A stretch of 64,000 nt of DNA from Bacillus_BD oryzisoli (GTDB lineage Bacteria; Bacillota; Bacilli; Bacillales; Cytobacillaceae): assembly GCF_036670025.1 (NCBI RefSeq), contig NZ_CP137640.1:96001-160000 (forward strand). The letters run 5' to 3'. The notes beneath the pieces are model-generated. The model searched no databases. It was not told where the DNA came from and saw only the letters and a program-made list of their open reading frames with translations. Position 1 is the first letter of the stretch, and each line of letters opens with the position of its first letter. Positions 34,653 to 43,466 of this stretch are shown here, piece by piece. The translations under genes and the position numbers were made by a program.

Positions 34653-35282
34653 ATGACCAAAGGAATCTTAGGAAGAAAGATCGGTATGACTCAAGTATTC
34701 GTAGAAAATGGTGACCTTATTCCAGTAACAGTTGTTGAGGCTGTTAATAACGTGGTTCTTCAAAAGAAAACAGCTGAAGCTGATGGATACGAAGCAATCC
34801 AAATCGGTTTTGAAGACAAACGCGAAAAGCTATCTAACAAACCTGAAAAAGGACACGTTTCTAAAGCAAATACTGCTCCTAAGCGCTTCGTTCGCGAATT
34901 CCGCGGAGTTGACTTAGCAGCATATGAAGTTGGTCAGGAAGTCAAAGTTGATATTTTCGCAGAAGGCGATGTAATCGATGTAACAGGTGTATCAAAGGGT
35001 AAAGGATTCCAAGGCTCAATTAAACGCCATGGACAATCACGCGGCCCAATGGCTCACGGTTCTCGTTATCACCGTCGTCCTGGATCAATGGGTCCAGTTG
35101 CTCCAAACCGTGTGTTCAAAGGTAAATTATTACCTGGTCGTATGGGTGGAGAACAAGTAACTGTACAAAATCTTGAAGTCGTTAAGGTTGATGCTGAACG
35201 TAACCTTCTTTTAATCAAAGGTAATGTACCAGGGGCTAAAAAAGCTTTATTAAAAATTAAAAGTGCGATTAAAGCAAAGTAA
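34653..35282 (+). CDS. rplC: Ribosomal protein L3
   Basis: L3 is an early assembly protein whose loop reaches the peptidyl transferase centre. The 209-residue product begins MTKGILGRKIGMTQVF and has the conserved GKGFQGSIKRHGQSRGPMAHGS and HRRPGSMGP segments. It follows AGGAGGTG in the S10 cluster. Confidence 0.98.
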   Translation: MTKGILGRKIGMTQVFVENGDLIPVTVVEAVNNVVLQKKTAEADGYEAIQIGFEDKREKLSNKPEKGHVSKANTAPKRFVREFRGVDLAAYEVGQEVKVDIFAEGDVIDVTGVSKGKGFQGSIKRHGQSRGPMAHGSRYHRRPGSMGPVAPNRVFKGKLLPGRMGGEQVTVQNLEVVKVDAERNLLLIKGNVPGAKKALLKIKSAIKAK

Positions 35283-35307
35283 TTAAACTGGAAAGGAGGA
35301 AATAAGA

Positions 35308-35931
35308 ATGCCGAAAGTAGATTTATATAGCCAAAACGGTTCAAAGGTTAGTGAAATCGAACTTAATGAATCTGTATTTGGTATCGAGCCTAACCAACAT
35401 GTGTTATTCGAAGCAGTTGTCATGCAAAGAGCATCACTACGCCAAGGAACACATAAAACTAAAATCCGCTCTGAAGTATCTGGCGGTGGACGCAAACCAT
35501 GGCGTCAAAAAGGAACTGGACGTGCGCGTCAAGGTTCAATTAGATCACCTCAATGGCGTGGGGGCGGTACAGTATTTGGTCCAGTACCACGCAGCTACAG
35601 CTACAAATTACCAAAAAAAGTTCGTCGCTTAGCGATTAAATCTGCGTTATCATCTAAAGTGCTAGATGAAAACTTATTAGTATTAGAAAGCCTAGCTTTC
35701 CAAACTCCAAAAACAAAAGATTTTAAAGGTGTACTAAGTGCACTTTCAGTTGATTCTAAAGCACTAATCGTAACTGCTGATCTTGATGAGAACGTAGCAC
35801 TATCTGCTCGTAACCTTCCAGGAGTAACAGTATTAACTGCTAATGGAATCAATGTACTAGATGTTCTTAATCATGATAAATTAATCATGACTAAAGCTGC
35901 AGTTGAAAAAGTAGAGGAGGTGCTTGCATAA
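35308..35931 (+). CDS. rplD: Ribosomal protein L4
   Basis: L4 lines the exit tunnel with a long loop. The 207-residue product has the loop segment VSGGGRKPWRQKGTGRARQG followed by SIRSPQWRGGGTVFGP. Its stop TAA shares one base with the ATG of rplW, so translation of the two is likely coupled. Confidence 0.98.
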   Translation: MPKVDLYSQNGSKVSEIELNESVFGIEPNQHVLFEAVVMQRASLRQGTHKTKIRSEVSGGGRKPWRQKGTGRARQGSIRSPQWRGGGTVFGPVPRSYSYKLPKKVRRLAIKSALSSKVLDENLLVLESLAFQTPKTKDFKGVLSALSVDSKALIVTADLDENVALSARNLPGVTVLTANGINVLDVLNHDKLIMTKAAVEKVEEVLA

Positions 35932-36215
35932 TGGATGCACGCGATATCATTAAGCGCCCCGTTATTACTGAACGTTCTACTGATTTAATGGCTGATAAGA
36001 AATATACTTTTGAAGTTGATGTTAAAGCTAACAAAACTCAAGTTAAAGATGCCGTTGAAGAAATTTTTGGTGTGAATGTTGAAAAAGTAAACATCATGAA
36101 CTACAAAGGTAAATTCAAGCGCATGGGTAAATTCGGTGGTTATACAAATAAACGCCGCAAAGCGATTGTTAAGTTAACAGCCGATAGTAAAGAAATCGAA
36201 ATCTTTGAAGCGTAA
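35931..36215 (+). CDS. rplW: Ribosomal protein L23
   Basis: L23 sits at the tunnel exit and is the docking site for trigger factor and the signal recognition particle. The 94-residue product begins MDARDIIKRPVITERSTDLM and has FEVDVKANKTQVKDAVEEIFGV. Its ribosome site GTAGAGGAGGTG lies inside rplD. Confidence 0.98.
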   Translation: MDARDIIKRPVITERSTDLMADKKYTFEVDVKANKTQVKDAVEEIFGVNVEKVNIMNYKGKFKRMGKFGGYTNKRRKAIVKLTADSKEIEIFEA

Positions 36216-36244
36216 ATTTAAAATAAGTAGAGGAGGGAAATAGA

Positions 36245-37075
36245 ATGGCGATTAAAAAGTACAAACCTACCTCCAACGGTCGTCGCGGCATGACAGTGTC
36301 TGATTTCGCTGAAATCACTACTGATAAACCAGAGAAATCCTTACTTCAGCCTTTAAATAGAAAAGGCGGCCGTAACAACCAAGGTAAGTTAACAGTTCGT
36401 CATCAAGGTGGTGGCCATAAGCGTCAATATCGTGTAATCGATTTTAAACGTGATAAAGATGGCATACCAGGACGCGTTGCTACAATTGAGTATGATCCAA
36501 ATCGTTCTGCTAACATCGCGTTAATCAATTATGTAGATGGAGAAAAGCGTTATATCCTAGCTCCAAAAAACCTAGTAGTAGGTTTAGAAATTATGTCAGG
36601 ACCAGATGCTGACATTAAAGTAGGAAATGCTCTTCCATTAGCAAACATTCCAGTTGGTACAGTTATTCACAACATCGAGCTTAAACCAGGTAAAGGCGGA
36701 CAATTAGTTCGTTCAGCAGGTACATCTGCACAAGTACTTGGTAAAGAAGGTAAATATGTTCTTGTTCGTTTGAATTCTGGAGAAGTTCGTATGATCTTAG
36801 CTACTTGCCGTGCAACTGTAGGTCAAGTTGGTAACGAGCAGCATGAACTTATTCACATCGGTAAAGCAGGTCGTTCTCGTTGGTTAGGTAAGCGCCCAAC
36901 TGTTCGTGGATCTGTAATGAACCCTAACGATCACCCACACGGTGGTGGTGAAGGACGTTCTCCAATCGGACGTAAATCACCTATGTCTCCATGGGGTAAA
37001 CCAACTCTTGGTTACAAAACTCGTAAGAAAAGCAACAAGTCAGATAAATTTATTGTTCGTCGTCGTAAAAAATAA
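36245..37075 (+). CDS. rplB: Ribosomal protein L2
   Basis: L2 is needed for subunit joining and peptidyl transferase activity. The 276-residue product has GRNNQGKLTVRHQGGGHKR and the conserved C-terminal GSVMNPNDHPHGGGEGRSPIG with the essential histidine. It follows GAGGAGGGA. Confidence 0.98.
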   Translation: MAIKKYKPTSNGRRGMTVSDFAEITTDKPEKSLLQPLNRKGGRNNQGKLTVRHQGGGHKRQYRVIDFKRDKDGIPGRVATIEYDPNRSANIALINYVDGEKRYILAPKNLVVGLEIMSGPDADIKVGNALPLANIPVGTVIHNIELKPGKGGQLVRSAGTSAQVLGKEGKYVLVRLNSGEVRMILATCRATVGQVGNEQHELIHIGKAGRSRWLGKRPTVRGSVMNPNDHPHGGGEGRSPIGRKSPMSPWGKPTLGYKTRKKSNKSDKFIVRRRKK

Positions 37076-37135
37076 CGGGGTTGACCTACGGTTCAACGAT
37101 GGGGCCGTAGAGCAATCACGAAGGGAGGTTCAAAT

Positions 37136-37414
37136 ATGGGTCGCAGCTTGAAAAAAGGACCTTTTGTTGATGGGCATTTAATGACAAAGATCGAAAAGTT
37201 AAACGAAACGAGTGGTAAGCAAGTTGTTAAAACTTGGTCTCGTCGTTCTACGATCTTCCCACAATTTATTGGGCATACTATTGCCGTTTATGATGGTCGT
37301 AAACATGTACCTGTATATATTACTGAAGACATGGTCGGACACAAACTTGGAGAATTTGCTCCAACACGTGCATACAAAGGCCATGGAAATGACGATAAGA
37401 AAACAAGACGTTAA
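37136..37414 (+). CDS. rpsS: Ribosomal protein S19
   Basis: S19 contacts the A-site tRNA region in the 30S head. The 92-residue product begins MGRSLKKGPFVDGHLMTKIEKL and has WSRRSTIFPQFIGHTIAVYDGRKHVPVY. It follows GAAGGGAGG. Confidence 0.98.
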   Translation: MGRSLKKGPFVDGHLMTKIEKLNETSGKQVVKTWSRRSTIFPQFIGHTIAVYDGRKHVPVYITEDMVGHKLGEFAPTRAYKGHGNDDKKTRR

Positions 37415-37432
37415 TGAGAGGAGGGCATTCTA

Positions 37433-37774
37433 ATGCAAGCTAAAGCTGTTGCAAGAACAGTTCGTATTGCTCCTCGTAAAGCTCGTTTAGTCGTAGATCT
37501 TATTCGAGGAAAGCAAGTTGGCGAAGCAGTAGCCATTTTAAAACTTACTCCAAAGGCTGCTTCTCCGATCGTAGAAAAAGTATTAAATTCAGCTATGGCA
37601 AATGCCGAGCATAACTATGAAATGGACGTTAATAATTTAGTTGTAGCTCAAGCTTTTGTTGACGAAGGACCAACAATGAAACGTTTCCGTCCACGTGCAC
37701 AAGGCCGCGCTAGCCAAATTAACAAACGTACTAGTCATATTACAATCGTTTTATCAGAAAAGAAGGAGGGATAA
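37433..37774 (+). CDS. rplV: Ribosomal protein L22
   Basis: L22 spans the large subunit and reaches the tunnel constriction with a beta hairpin, a known macrolide resistance site. The 113-residue product has RIAPRKARLVVDLIRGK and the hairpin MKRFRPRAQGRASQINKRTSH, which looks wild type. Confidence 0.98.
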   Translation: MQAKAVARTVRIAPRKARLVVDLIRGKQVGEAVAILKLTPKAASPIVEKVLNSAMANAEHNYEMDVNNLVVAQAFVDEGPTMKRFRPRAQGRASQINKRTSHITIVLSEKKEG

Positions 37775-37777
37775 TTA

Positions 37778-38434
37778 GTGGGTCAAAAAGTAAATCCAGT
37801 CGGTTTGCGTATCGGTGTTATCCGTGATTGGGAATCAAGATGGTACGCAGGCAAAGACTATGCTGATCTATTACACGAAGACCTTAAAGTACGTGAGTAT
37901 ATTACAAAGCGTTTGAAAGACTCTTCAGTTTCTAAAGTTGAAATTGAACGTGCTGCTAACCGTTTAAATATTACTATCCACACTGCTAAGCCTGGTATGG
38001 TAATCGGTAAAGGCGGAACTGAAGTTGAAGCTTTACGTAAAGCATTAAACTCACTTACTGGCAAACGTGTTCACATTAACATTCTTGAAATCAAAAAAGC
38101 TGACATCGATGCGAAATTAGTTGCGGAAAATATTGCTCGTCAATTAGAAAACCGTGTATCATTCCGTCGTGCTCAAAAACAAGTAATTCAACGTGCGATG
38201 CGCGCTGGTGCAAAAGGTATCAAAACAATGGTATCTGGTCGTCTTGGCGGTGCTGATATTGCTCGTTCTGAATCTTATAGTGAAGGTACTGTTCCTCTTC
38301 ATACTTTACGTGCAGATATCGACTATGCTACAGCAGAAGCTGATACAACATACGGTAAACTTGGCGTAAAAGTATGGATTTACAAAGGTGAAGTCCTTCC
38401 TGCAAGAAAGAATACTGAGGAAGGAGGCAAATAA
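37778..38434 (+). CDS. rpsC: Ribosomal protein S3
   Basis: S3 is part of the mRNA entry site helicase. The 218-residue product begins MGQKVNPVGLRIGVIRDWESRWYA and has the KH domain GxxG in PGMVIGKGGTEVEALRKAL. The start is GTG, three bases after the rplV stop, with the AAGGAGGG ribosome site inside rplV. Confidence 0.98.
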   Translation: MGQKVNPVGLRIGVIRDWESRWYAGKDYADLLHEDLKVREYITKRLKDSSVSKVEIERAANRLNITIHTAKPGMVIGKGGTEVEALRKALNSLTGKRVHINILEIKKADIDAKLVAENIARQLENRVSFRRAQKQVIQRAMRAGAKGIKTMVSGRLGGADIARSESYSEGTVPLHTLRADIDYATAEADTTYGKLGVKVWIYKGEVLPARKNTEEGGK

Positions 38435-38436
38435 TT

Positions 38437-38871
38437 ATGTTATTGCCTAAACGCGTAAAGTATCGTCGTGTACACCGTGGAAAAATGCGCGGTCAAGCAA
38501 AAGGTGGTACTGAAGTAACTTTCGGTGAATATGGTCTTCAAGCAACTGAAGCATCATGGATCACAAACCGCCAAATTGAAGCTGCCCGTATTGCAATGAC
38601 ACGTTATATGAAACGTGGTGGTAAGGTTTGGATTAAAATCTTCCCTCATAAGCCTTACACTGCTAAACCTCTTGAAGTACGTATGGGATCCGGTAAAGGT
38701 GCTCCTGAAGGATGGGTTGCAGTAGTAAAACCAGGCAAAATTATGTTTGAAATCGCTGGTGTATCTGAAGAGATCGCTCGTGAAGCATTACGTCTTGCAG
38801 CACACAAACTTCCTGTTAAATGTAAGTTTGTAAAACGAGAAGAAATTGGTGGTGAATCAAATGAAAGCTAA
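38437..38871 (+). CDS. rplP: Ribosomal protein L16
   Basis: L16 helps place the A-site tRNA. The 144-residue product begins MLLPKRVKYRRVHRGKMRGQAKGG and has FGEYGLQATEASWITNRQIEAARIAMTR. It starts two bases after rpsC and overlaps rpmC by 11 bases. Confidence 0.98.
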   Translation: MLLPKRVKYRRVHRGKMRGQAKGGTEVTFGEYGLQATEASWITNRQIEAARIAMTRYMKRGGKVWIKIFPHKPYTAKPLEVRMGSGKGAPEGWVAVVKPGKIMFEIAGVSEEIAREALRLAAHKLPVKCKFVKREEIGGESNES

Positions 38872-39064
38872 TGAAATTCGTGACCTTACCACTGCAGAAA
38901 TTGAACAAAAAGTAAAATCTCTAAAAGAAGAGCTTTTCAACCTACGCTTTCAATTGGCGACTGGACAACTTGAAAACACAGCTCGTATTCGTGAAGTACG
39001 CAAAGCGATTGCTCGCATGAAAACTGTGATTCGTGAAAGAGAGATCGGCGTCAACAATCGATAA
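38861..39064 (+). CDS. rpmC: Ribosomal protein L29
   Basis: L29 sits near L23 at the tunnel exit. The 67-residue product is MKANEIRDLTTAEIEQKV followed by a helical hairpin with LRFQLATGQLENTARIREVRK. ATG at 38861 lies within the end of rplP; upstream in-frame GTG codons fall in the ribosome-site region and are rejected. Confidence 0.97.
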   Translation: MKANEIRDLTTAEIEQKVKSLKEELFNLRFQLATGQLENTARIREVRKAIARMKTVIREREIGVNNR

Positions 39065-39083
39065 ATCGAGAGGAGGTTCATAA

Positions 39084-39347
39084 ATGAGTGAACGTAACCA
39101 ACGCAAAGTGTACACTGGACGTGTTGTTTCCGATAAGATGGATAAAACCATTACTGTAGTCGTAGAAACATATAAAAAGCATTCTCTGTACGGTAAACGC
39201 GTAAAGTACTCTAAAAAGTTCAAAGCTCATGATGAGCAAAACCAAGCAAAAACTGGTGATATAGTTCGTATTATGGAAACTCGTCCATTGTCTGCTACAA
39301 AACGTTTTCGTCTTGTAGAAGTTGTGGAAAAAGCAGTAATTATATAA
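39084..39347 (+). CDS. rpsQ: Ribosomal protein S17
   Basis: S17 binds the 5' domain of 16S rRNA. The 87-residue product has KVYTGRVVSDKMDKTITVVVE and the GDIVRIMETRPLSATKRFRLVEVVEKA segment of the family. It follows GAGAGGAGG. Confidence 0.98.
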   Translation: MSERNQRKVYTGRVVSDKMDKTITVVVETYKKHSLYGKRVKYSKKFKAHDEQNQAKTGDIVRIMETRPLSATKRFRLVEVVEKAVII

Positions 39348-39387
39348 TTGTTCGGAATATGCATGATCCCGAAGGGAGGTTACACAC

Positions 39388-39756
39388 ATGATTCAACAAG
39401 AAACACGTTTAAAAGTTGCTGATAACTCTGGTGCTCGTGAGGTCCTTACTATTAAGGTACTTGGCGGTTCTGGCCGTAAAACTGCAAACATCGGTGATGT
39501 GATCGTTTGTACAGTAAAACAAGCAACACCAGGTGGCGTTGTTAAAAAAGGTGATGTAGTAAAAGCTGTTATTGTTCGAACTAAGTCAGGTGTTCGTCGT
39601 AATGATGGAAGTTACATTCGTTTTGATGAAAACGCATGTGTTATAATCCGTGACGATAAGAGTCCACGTGGAACTCGTATCTTCGGACCTGTTGCACGTG
39701 AATTACGTGATAACAACTTTATGAAAATCGTTTCATTAGCTCCAGAAGTTCTATAA
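39388..39756 (+). CDS. rplN: Ribosomal protein L14
   Basis: L14 forms an intersubunit bridge and binds the silencing factor RsfS. The 122-residue product begins MIQQETRLKVADNSGAREVL and has RRNDGSYIRFDENACVIIRDD and GTRIFGPVARELR. It follows GAAGGGAGG. Confidence 0.98.
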   Translation: MIQQETRLKVADNSGAREVLTIKVLGGSGRKTANIGDVIVCTVKQATPGGVVKKGDVVKAVIVRTKSGVRRNDGSYIRFDENACVIIRDDKSPRGTRIFGPVARELRDNNFMKIVSLAPEVL

Positions 39757-39791
39757 TTTAAATTAAATTGCCTTTAAGGAGGTGCGAACAG

Positions 39792-40103
39792 ATGCATGTG
39801 AAAAAAGGTGACAAAGTCATGGTCATCTCTGGTAAAGACAAAGGCAAAACAGGTGTTATTCTTGCTGCTTTCCCTAAGAAAGATCGCGTTTTAGTTGAAG
39901 GCGTGAATATTGTGAAGAAGCACTCTAAGCCATCTCAAATGAATCCACAAGGTGGAATCTTTAACCAGGAAGCACCTATTCATGTATCAAACGTTATGCC
40001 TATCGATCCAAAGACCGGTGAACCAACTCGTGTAGGTGTAAAAGAAGTGGACGGTAAAAATGTACGTTATGCTAAAAAATCCGGTGAAGTTCTAGATAAA
40101 TAG
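39792..40103 (+). CDS. rplX: Ribosomal protein L24
   Basis: L24 starts 50S assembly. The 103-residue product has a KOW motif (MHVKKGDKVMVISGKDKGKTG) and VEGVNIVKKHSKPSQMNPQGG. ATG at 39792 follows AAGGAGGTG; an in-frame start 24 bases before lies upstream of that site. Confidence 0.97.
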   Translation: MHVKKGDKVMVISGKDKGKTGVILAAFPKKDRVLVEGVNIVKKHSKPSQMNPQGGIFNQEAPIHVSNVMPIDPKTGEPTRVGVKEVDGKNVRYAKKSGEVLDK

Positions 40104-40129
40104 TCAAATGAAGAAGGGAGGTACAACGA

Positions 40130-40669
40130 ATGAACCGCCTAAAAGAAAAATATGTTAAAGAAATTACTCCTGCTTTAGTAAGCAAATTTAACTATAAATC
40201 AGTTATGCAAGTTCCTAAAATCGAAAAGATCGTAGTTAACATGGGTGTTGGTGATGCTGTTCAAAACGCAAAAGCACTTGATAGTGCTGTTGAAGAACTA
40301 TCACTAATTACTGGTCAAAAGCCATTAGTCACTCGTGCTAAGAAATCAATTGCTGGTTTCCGTTTACGTGAAGGCATGCCTATCGGCGCGAAGGTAACTC
40401 TTCGTGGAGAGCGCATGTACGAATTCTTCGATAAATTAGTTTCTGTATCTCTTCCACGTGTACGTGACTTCCGTGGTATTTCTAAGAAGTCATTTGATGG
40501 ACGCGGAAACTACACATTAGGTGTAAGAGAGCAATTAATTTTCCCTGAAATTGATTATGATAAAGTAAGTAAAGTACGCGGTATGGATATCGTTATCGTA
40601 ACTACTGCTAATACTGATGAAGAAGCTCGTGAACTTTTAACTCAATTCGGAATGCCATTCCAAAAGTAA
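40130..40669 (+). CDS. rplE: Ribosomal protein L5
   Basis: L5 binds 5S rRNA and contacts the P-site tRNA. The 179-residue product has MNRLKEKYVKEITPALVSKF, the segment with PKIEKIVVNMGVGDAVQNAK, and the C-terminal TANTDEEARELLTQFGMPFQK. It follows GAAGGGAGG. Confidence 0.98.
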   Translation: MNRLKEKYVKEITPALVSKFNYKSVMQVPKIEKIVVNMGVGDAVQNAKALDSAVEELSLITGQKPLVTRAKKSIAGFRLREGMPIGAKVTLRGERMYEFFDKLVSVSLPRVRDFRGISKKSFDGRGNYTLGVREQLIFPEIDYDKVSKVRGMDIVIVTTANTDEEARELLTQFGMPFQK

Positions 40670-40694
40670 TCTCTAAATAGAGGGAGGCGAAGAC

Positions 40695-40880
40695 GTGGCT
40701 AAGAAGTCAATGATTGCGAAACAAAAGCGCACGCCAAAATTCAAAGTGCAAGAATATACACGTTGCGAACGTTGTGGACGTCCACATTCTGTATACCGCA
40801 AATTTAAGCTTTGCAGAATTTGTTTCCGTGAATTAGCGTACAAAGGACAAATTCCTGGTGTTAAAAAAGCAAGCTGGTAA
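40695..40880 (+). CDS. rpsZ: Ribosomal protein S14, zinc type
   Basis: The 61-residue product is the short, zinc-containing S14, with ligands C24, C27, C40 and C43 in [20 protein letters not shown]. Many Bacilli keep a longer zinc-free S14 elsewhere under Zur control. The start is GTG after AGGGAGGCG, and the gene lies at the normal spc position between rplE and rpsH. Confidence 0.97.
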
Positions 40881-40910
40881 AACCCAAAACTGGGAAGGAG
40901 GTAAAATTAA

Positions 40911-41309
40911 ATGGTCATGACAGATCCTATTGCAGATTTGCTTACTCGTATTCGTAATGCAAATATGGTTCGTCACGAAAAATTAGAAGTTCCTGCTTCT
41001 AATATTAAGAAAGAAATTGCTGAAATTCTAAAGCGTGAAGGTTTCGTTCGTGATGTAGAATATATTGAAGATAATAAACAAGGTATTATCCGCATTTTCT
41101 TAAAATACGGTGCAGGCAATGAGCGTGTAATCACTGGTCTTAAGCGTATTAGTAAACCAGGACTTCGTGTGTATGCAAAATCTAACGAAGTGCCACGTGT
41201 ACTAAATGGATTAGGTATCGCATTAGTATCTACTTCTCAAGGAGTTCTTACTGATAAAGAAGCTCGCGCTAAGCAAGTTGGCGGAGAAGTACTAGCGTAC
41301 GTTTGGTAA
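40911..41309 (+). CDS. rpsH: Ribosomal protein S8
   Basis: S8 is a core 30S assembly protein; in enterobacteria it represses the spc operon. The 132-residue product begins MVMTDPIADLLTRIRNANMVRHEKLEVP and ends with VLTDKEARAKQVGGEVLAYVW. It follows GGAAGGAGG. Confidence 0.98.
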   Translation: MVMTDPIADLLTRIRNANMVRHEKLEVPASNIKKEIAEILKREGFVRDVEYIEDNKQGIIRIFLKYGAGNERVITGLKRISKPGLRVYAKSNEVPRVLNGLGIALVSTSQGVLTDKEARAKQVGGEVLAYVW

Positions 41310-41339
41310 TAGATTTTTCAATGAATGGAGGTGCCATAA

Positions 41340-41876
41340 ATGTCTCGTGTAGGAAAAAAACCAATCGAAATTCCAGCTGGAGTTACGATTACATTAGATA
41401 AAAACACAGTGACTGTAAAAGGTCCTAAAGGTGAACTAACTCGTTCATTTAACCCTGATATCGAAATTAAAGTGGAAGAGAACGTGATCACTGTATCACG
41501 TCCATCTGATGCGAAAGAACACCGCGCATTGCACGGAACGACTCGCGCGTTACTTTTTAACATGGTTGAAGGAGTATCTAAGGGCTTCGAAAAGTCACTA
41601 GAATTAATAGGTGTCGGATACCGTGCTCAAAAACAAGGAAAAAAACTTGTATTAAACGTTGGTTATTCTCACCCTGTTGAAATTGAACCTGAAGAAGGTA
41701 TCGAAATTGAAGTACCTTCAAATACAAAGGTAATTGTTAAAGGTACAAATAAAGAGCATGTAGGTGCATTGGCTGCCAATATCCGTGACGTTCGTCCTCC
41801 AGAGCCATATAAAGGTAAAGGAATTCGTTATGAAGGCGAGTTTGTACGTCGTAAGGAAGGTAAAACAGGTAAGTAA
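41340..41876 (+). CDS. rplF: Ribosomal protein L6
   Basis: L6 lies near the factor-binding site. The 178-residue product begins MSRVGKKPIEIPAGVTI and ends with the conserved RPPEPYKGKGIRYEGEFVRRKEGK. It follows TGGAGGTG. Confidence 0.98.
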   Translation: MSRVGKKPIEIPAGVTITLDKNTVTVKGPKGELTRSFNPDIEIKVEENVITVSRPSDAKEHRALHGTTRALLFNMVEGVSKGFEKSLELIGVGYRAQKQGKKLVLNVGYSHPVEIEPEEGIEIEVPSNTKVIVKGTNKEHVGALAANIRDVRPPEPYKGKGIRYEGEFVRRKEGKTGK

Positions 41877-41908
41877 TGCTGCTTAGCTAAACGAAAGGAG
41901 TGACCAAG

Positions 41909-42271
41909 ATGATTACGAAGGCTGATAAAAATGCAGTTCGTAAGAAAAGACACGCACGCGTGCGTTCTAAACTTTCTGGAACTGCTGCTCGTCCTCGTTT
42001 AAATGTGTTCCGTTCAAATAAACACATTTATGCACAACTAATTGATGATGTTAACGGAGTTACTTTAGCAAGTGCTTCTACATTAGATAAAGAAGTTAGT
42101 GTTGAATCTGCTGGTAATATTGATGCGGCTGCTAAGATCGGTGAACTAGTAGCTAAACGCGCTGTTGAAAAAGGTATTTCATCTATTGTTTTTGACCGTG
42201 GAGGATACCTATATCATGGACGTGTAAAAGCATTAGCAGATGCTGCACGCGAGAACGGTTTAGAATTCTAA
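41909..42271 (+). CDS. rplR: Ribosomal protein L18
   Basis: L18 binds 5S rRNA with L5. The 120-residue product has RKKRHARVRSKLSGTAARPRLNVFRSNKHIYAQ and VFDRGGYLYHGRVKALADAARE. ATG at 41909 is preferred; the GTG nine bases earlier is part of the AAAGGAGTG ribosome site. Confidence 0.97.
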   Translation: MITKADKNAVRKKRHARVRSKLSGTAARPRLNVFRSNKHIYAQLIDDVNGVTLASASTLDKEVSVESAGNIDAAAKIGELVAKRAVEKGISSIVFDRGGYLYHGRVKALADAARENGLEF

Positions 42272-42295
42272 TAGACAAAGGAGGGACATAAAAAG

Positions 42296-42796
42296 ATGCG
42301 TCGCATTGATCCAAATAAGCTTGAACTAGAAGAACGCGTAGTTACGGTTAACCGTGTTGCGAAAGTTGTTAAAGGTGGACGTCGTTTCCGCTTCACTGCT
42401 CTTGTAGTAGTTGGCGATAAAAATGGTCACGTAGGCTTCGGTACTGGTAAGGCTCAGGAAGTTCCTGATGCTATCCGTAAGGCAATCGAAGATGCTAAGA
42501 AAAATCTAATTGAAGTGCCAATGGTTGGTACAACAATTCCACATGAAGTGGTTGGACATTATGGTGCTGGTGAAATTCTTCTTAAGCCTGCTTCAGAGGG
42601 TACAGGAGTTATTGCTGGTGGACCTGTTCGTGCGGTACTTGAGTTAGCTGGTGTAGGTGATATCCTTTCTAAATCTCTAGGTACAAACACGCCAATTAAC
42701 GTTATTCGTGCAACGATTGAAGGTTTAACACAATTGAAACGTGCTGAAGACGTAGCAAAATTACGTGGTAAATCAGTAGAAGAACTGTTAGGATAA
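42296..42796 (+). CDS. rpsE: Ribosomal protein S5
   Basis: S5 affects decoding accuracy and is the spectinomycin resistance site. The 166-residue product has ERVVTVNRVAKVVKGGRRFRF (spectinomycin loop, wild type), GTGKAQEVPDAIRKA and PASEGTGVIAGGPVRAVLELAG. It follows AAAGGAGGG. Confidence 0.98.
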   Translation: MRRIDPNKLELEERVVTVNRVAKVVKGGRRFRFTALVVVGDKNGHVGFGTGKAQEVPDAIRKAIEDAKKNLIEVPMVGTTIPHEVVGHYGAGEILLKPASEGTGVIAGGPVRAVLELAGVGDILSKSLGTNTPINVIRATIEGLTQLKRAEDVAKLRGKSVEELLG

Positions 42797-42809
42797 GGGG
42801 GGAAATAAA

Positions 42810-42992
42810 ATGGCAAACAAATTACAAATTACCCTCACTCGCAGTGTTATTGGTCGTCCACAAGACCAAAGAGAAACTGTTAAGGCTCTTGGTTTGCGTA
42901 AATTACACCAAACAGTTGAGCAGCAGGACAATCCTGCAATTCGCGGAATGATTAACAAAGTTGCTCACTTAGTAACTGTAAAAGAAAATTAA
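42810..42992 (+). CDS. rpmD: Ribosomal protein L30
   Basis: The 60-residue product begins MANKLQITLTRSVIGRPQDQRETVKALGLRK and ends with IRGMINKVAHLVTV, the whole L30 fold. It follows AGGGGGGAA. It is in the standard position between rpsE and rplO. Confidence 0.97.
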   Translation: MANKLQITLTRSVIGRPQDQRETVKALGLRKLHQTVEQQDNPAIRGMINKVAHLVTVKEN

Positions 42993-43025
42993 TATCATTC
43001 TTCTTAAAAATAAGGAGGTGCCAAA

Positions 43026-43466
43026 ATGAAACTTCATGAATTAAAACCTGCAGAGGGTTCTCGTCACGAGCGCAAGCGTAAAGGACGTGGTATCGGATCT
43101 GGTAATGGTAAAACTGCTGGTAAAGGTCATAAAGGACAAAATGCCCGTTCTGGCGGTGGTGTTCGTCTTGGATTTGAAGGTGGTCAAACTCCTTTATTCC
43201 GTCGTCTACCAAAACGTGGTTTTACAAACATTAACCGTAAAGAGTATGCAATTGTAAATCTTGATACTCTTAACAGATTTGAAGAGGGAACAGAAGTTAC
43301 TCCAGAATTATTAATCGAAACTGGTGTTGTAAGTAACGAAAAATCTGGAATCAAGATCCTTGGAAAAGGAACACTTGAAAAGAAATTATCTGTTAAAGCT
43401 CACAAATTCTCCTCTGCTGCAAAGGAATCAATTGAAGCTGCCGGCGGTAATGCTGAGGTGATTTAA
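43026..43466 (+). CDS. rplO: Ribosomal protein L15
   Basis: L15 is a late assembly protein. The 146-residue product has the glycine-rich N-terminal extension RKRKGRGIGSGNGKTAGKGHKGQ, and GFEGGQTPLFRRLPKRGFTN. Its TAA stop shares one base with the ATG of secY, so the translocase is coupled to ribosomal protein synthesis. Confidence 0.98.
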   Translation: MKLHELKPAEGSRHERKRKGRGIGSGNGKTAGKGHKGQNARSGGGVRLGFEGGQTPLFRRLPKRGFTNINRKEYAIVNLDTLNRFEEGTEVTPELLIETGVVSNEKSGIKILGKGTLEKKLSVKAHKFSSAAKESIEAAGGNAEVI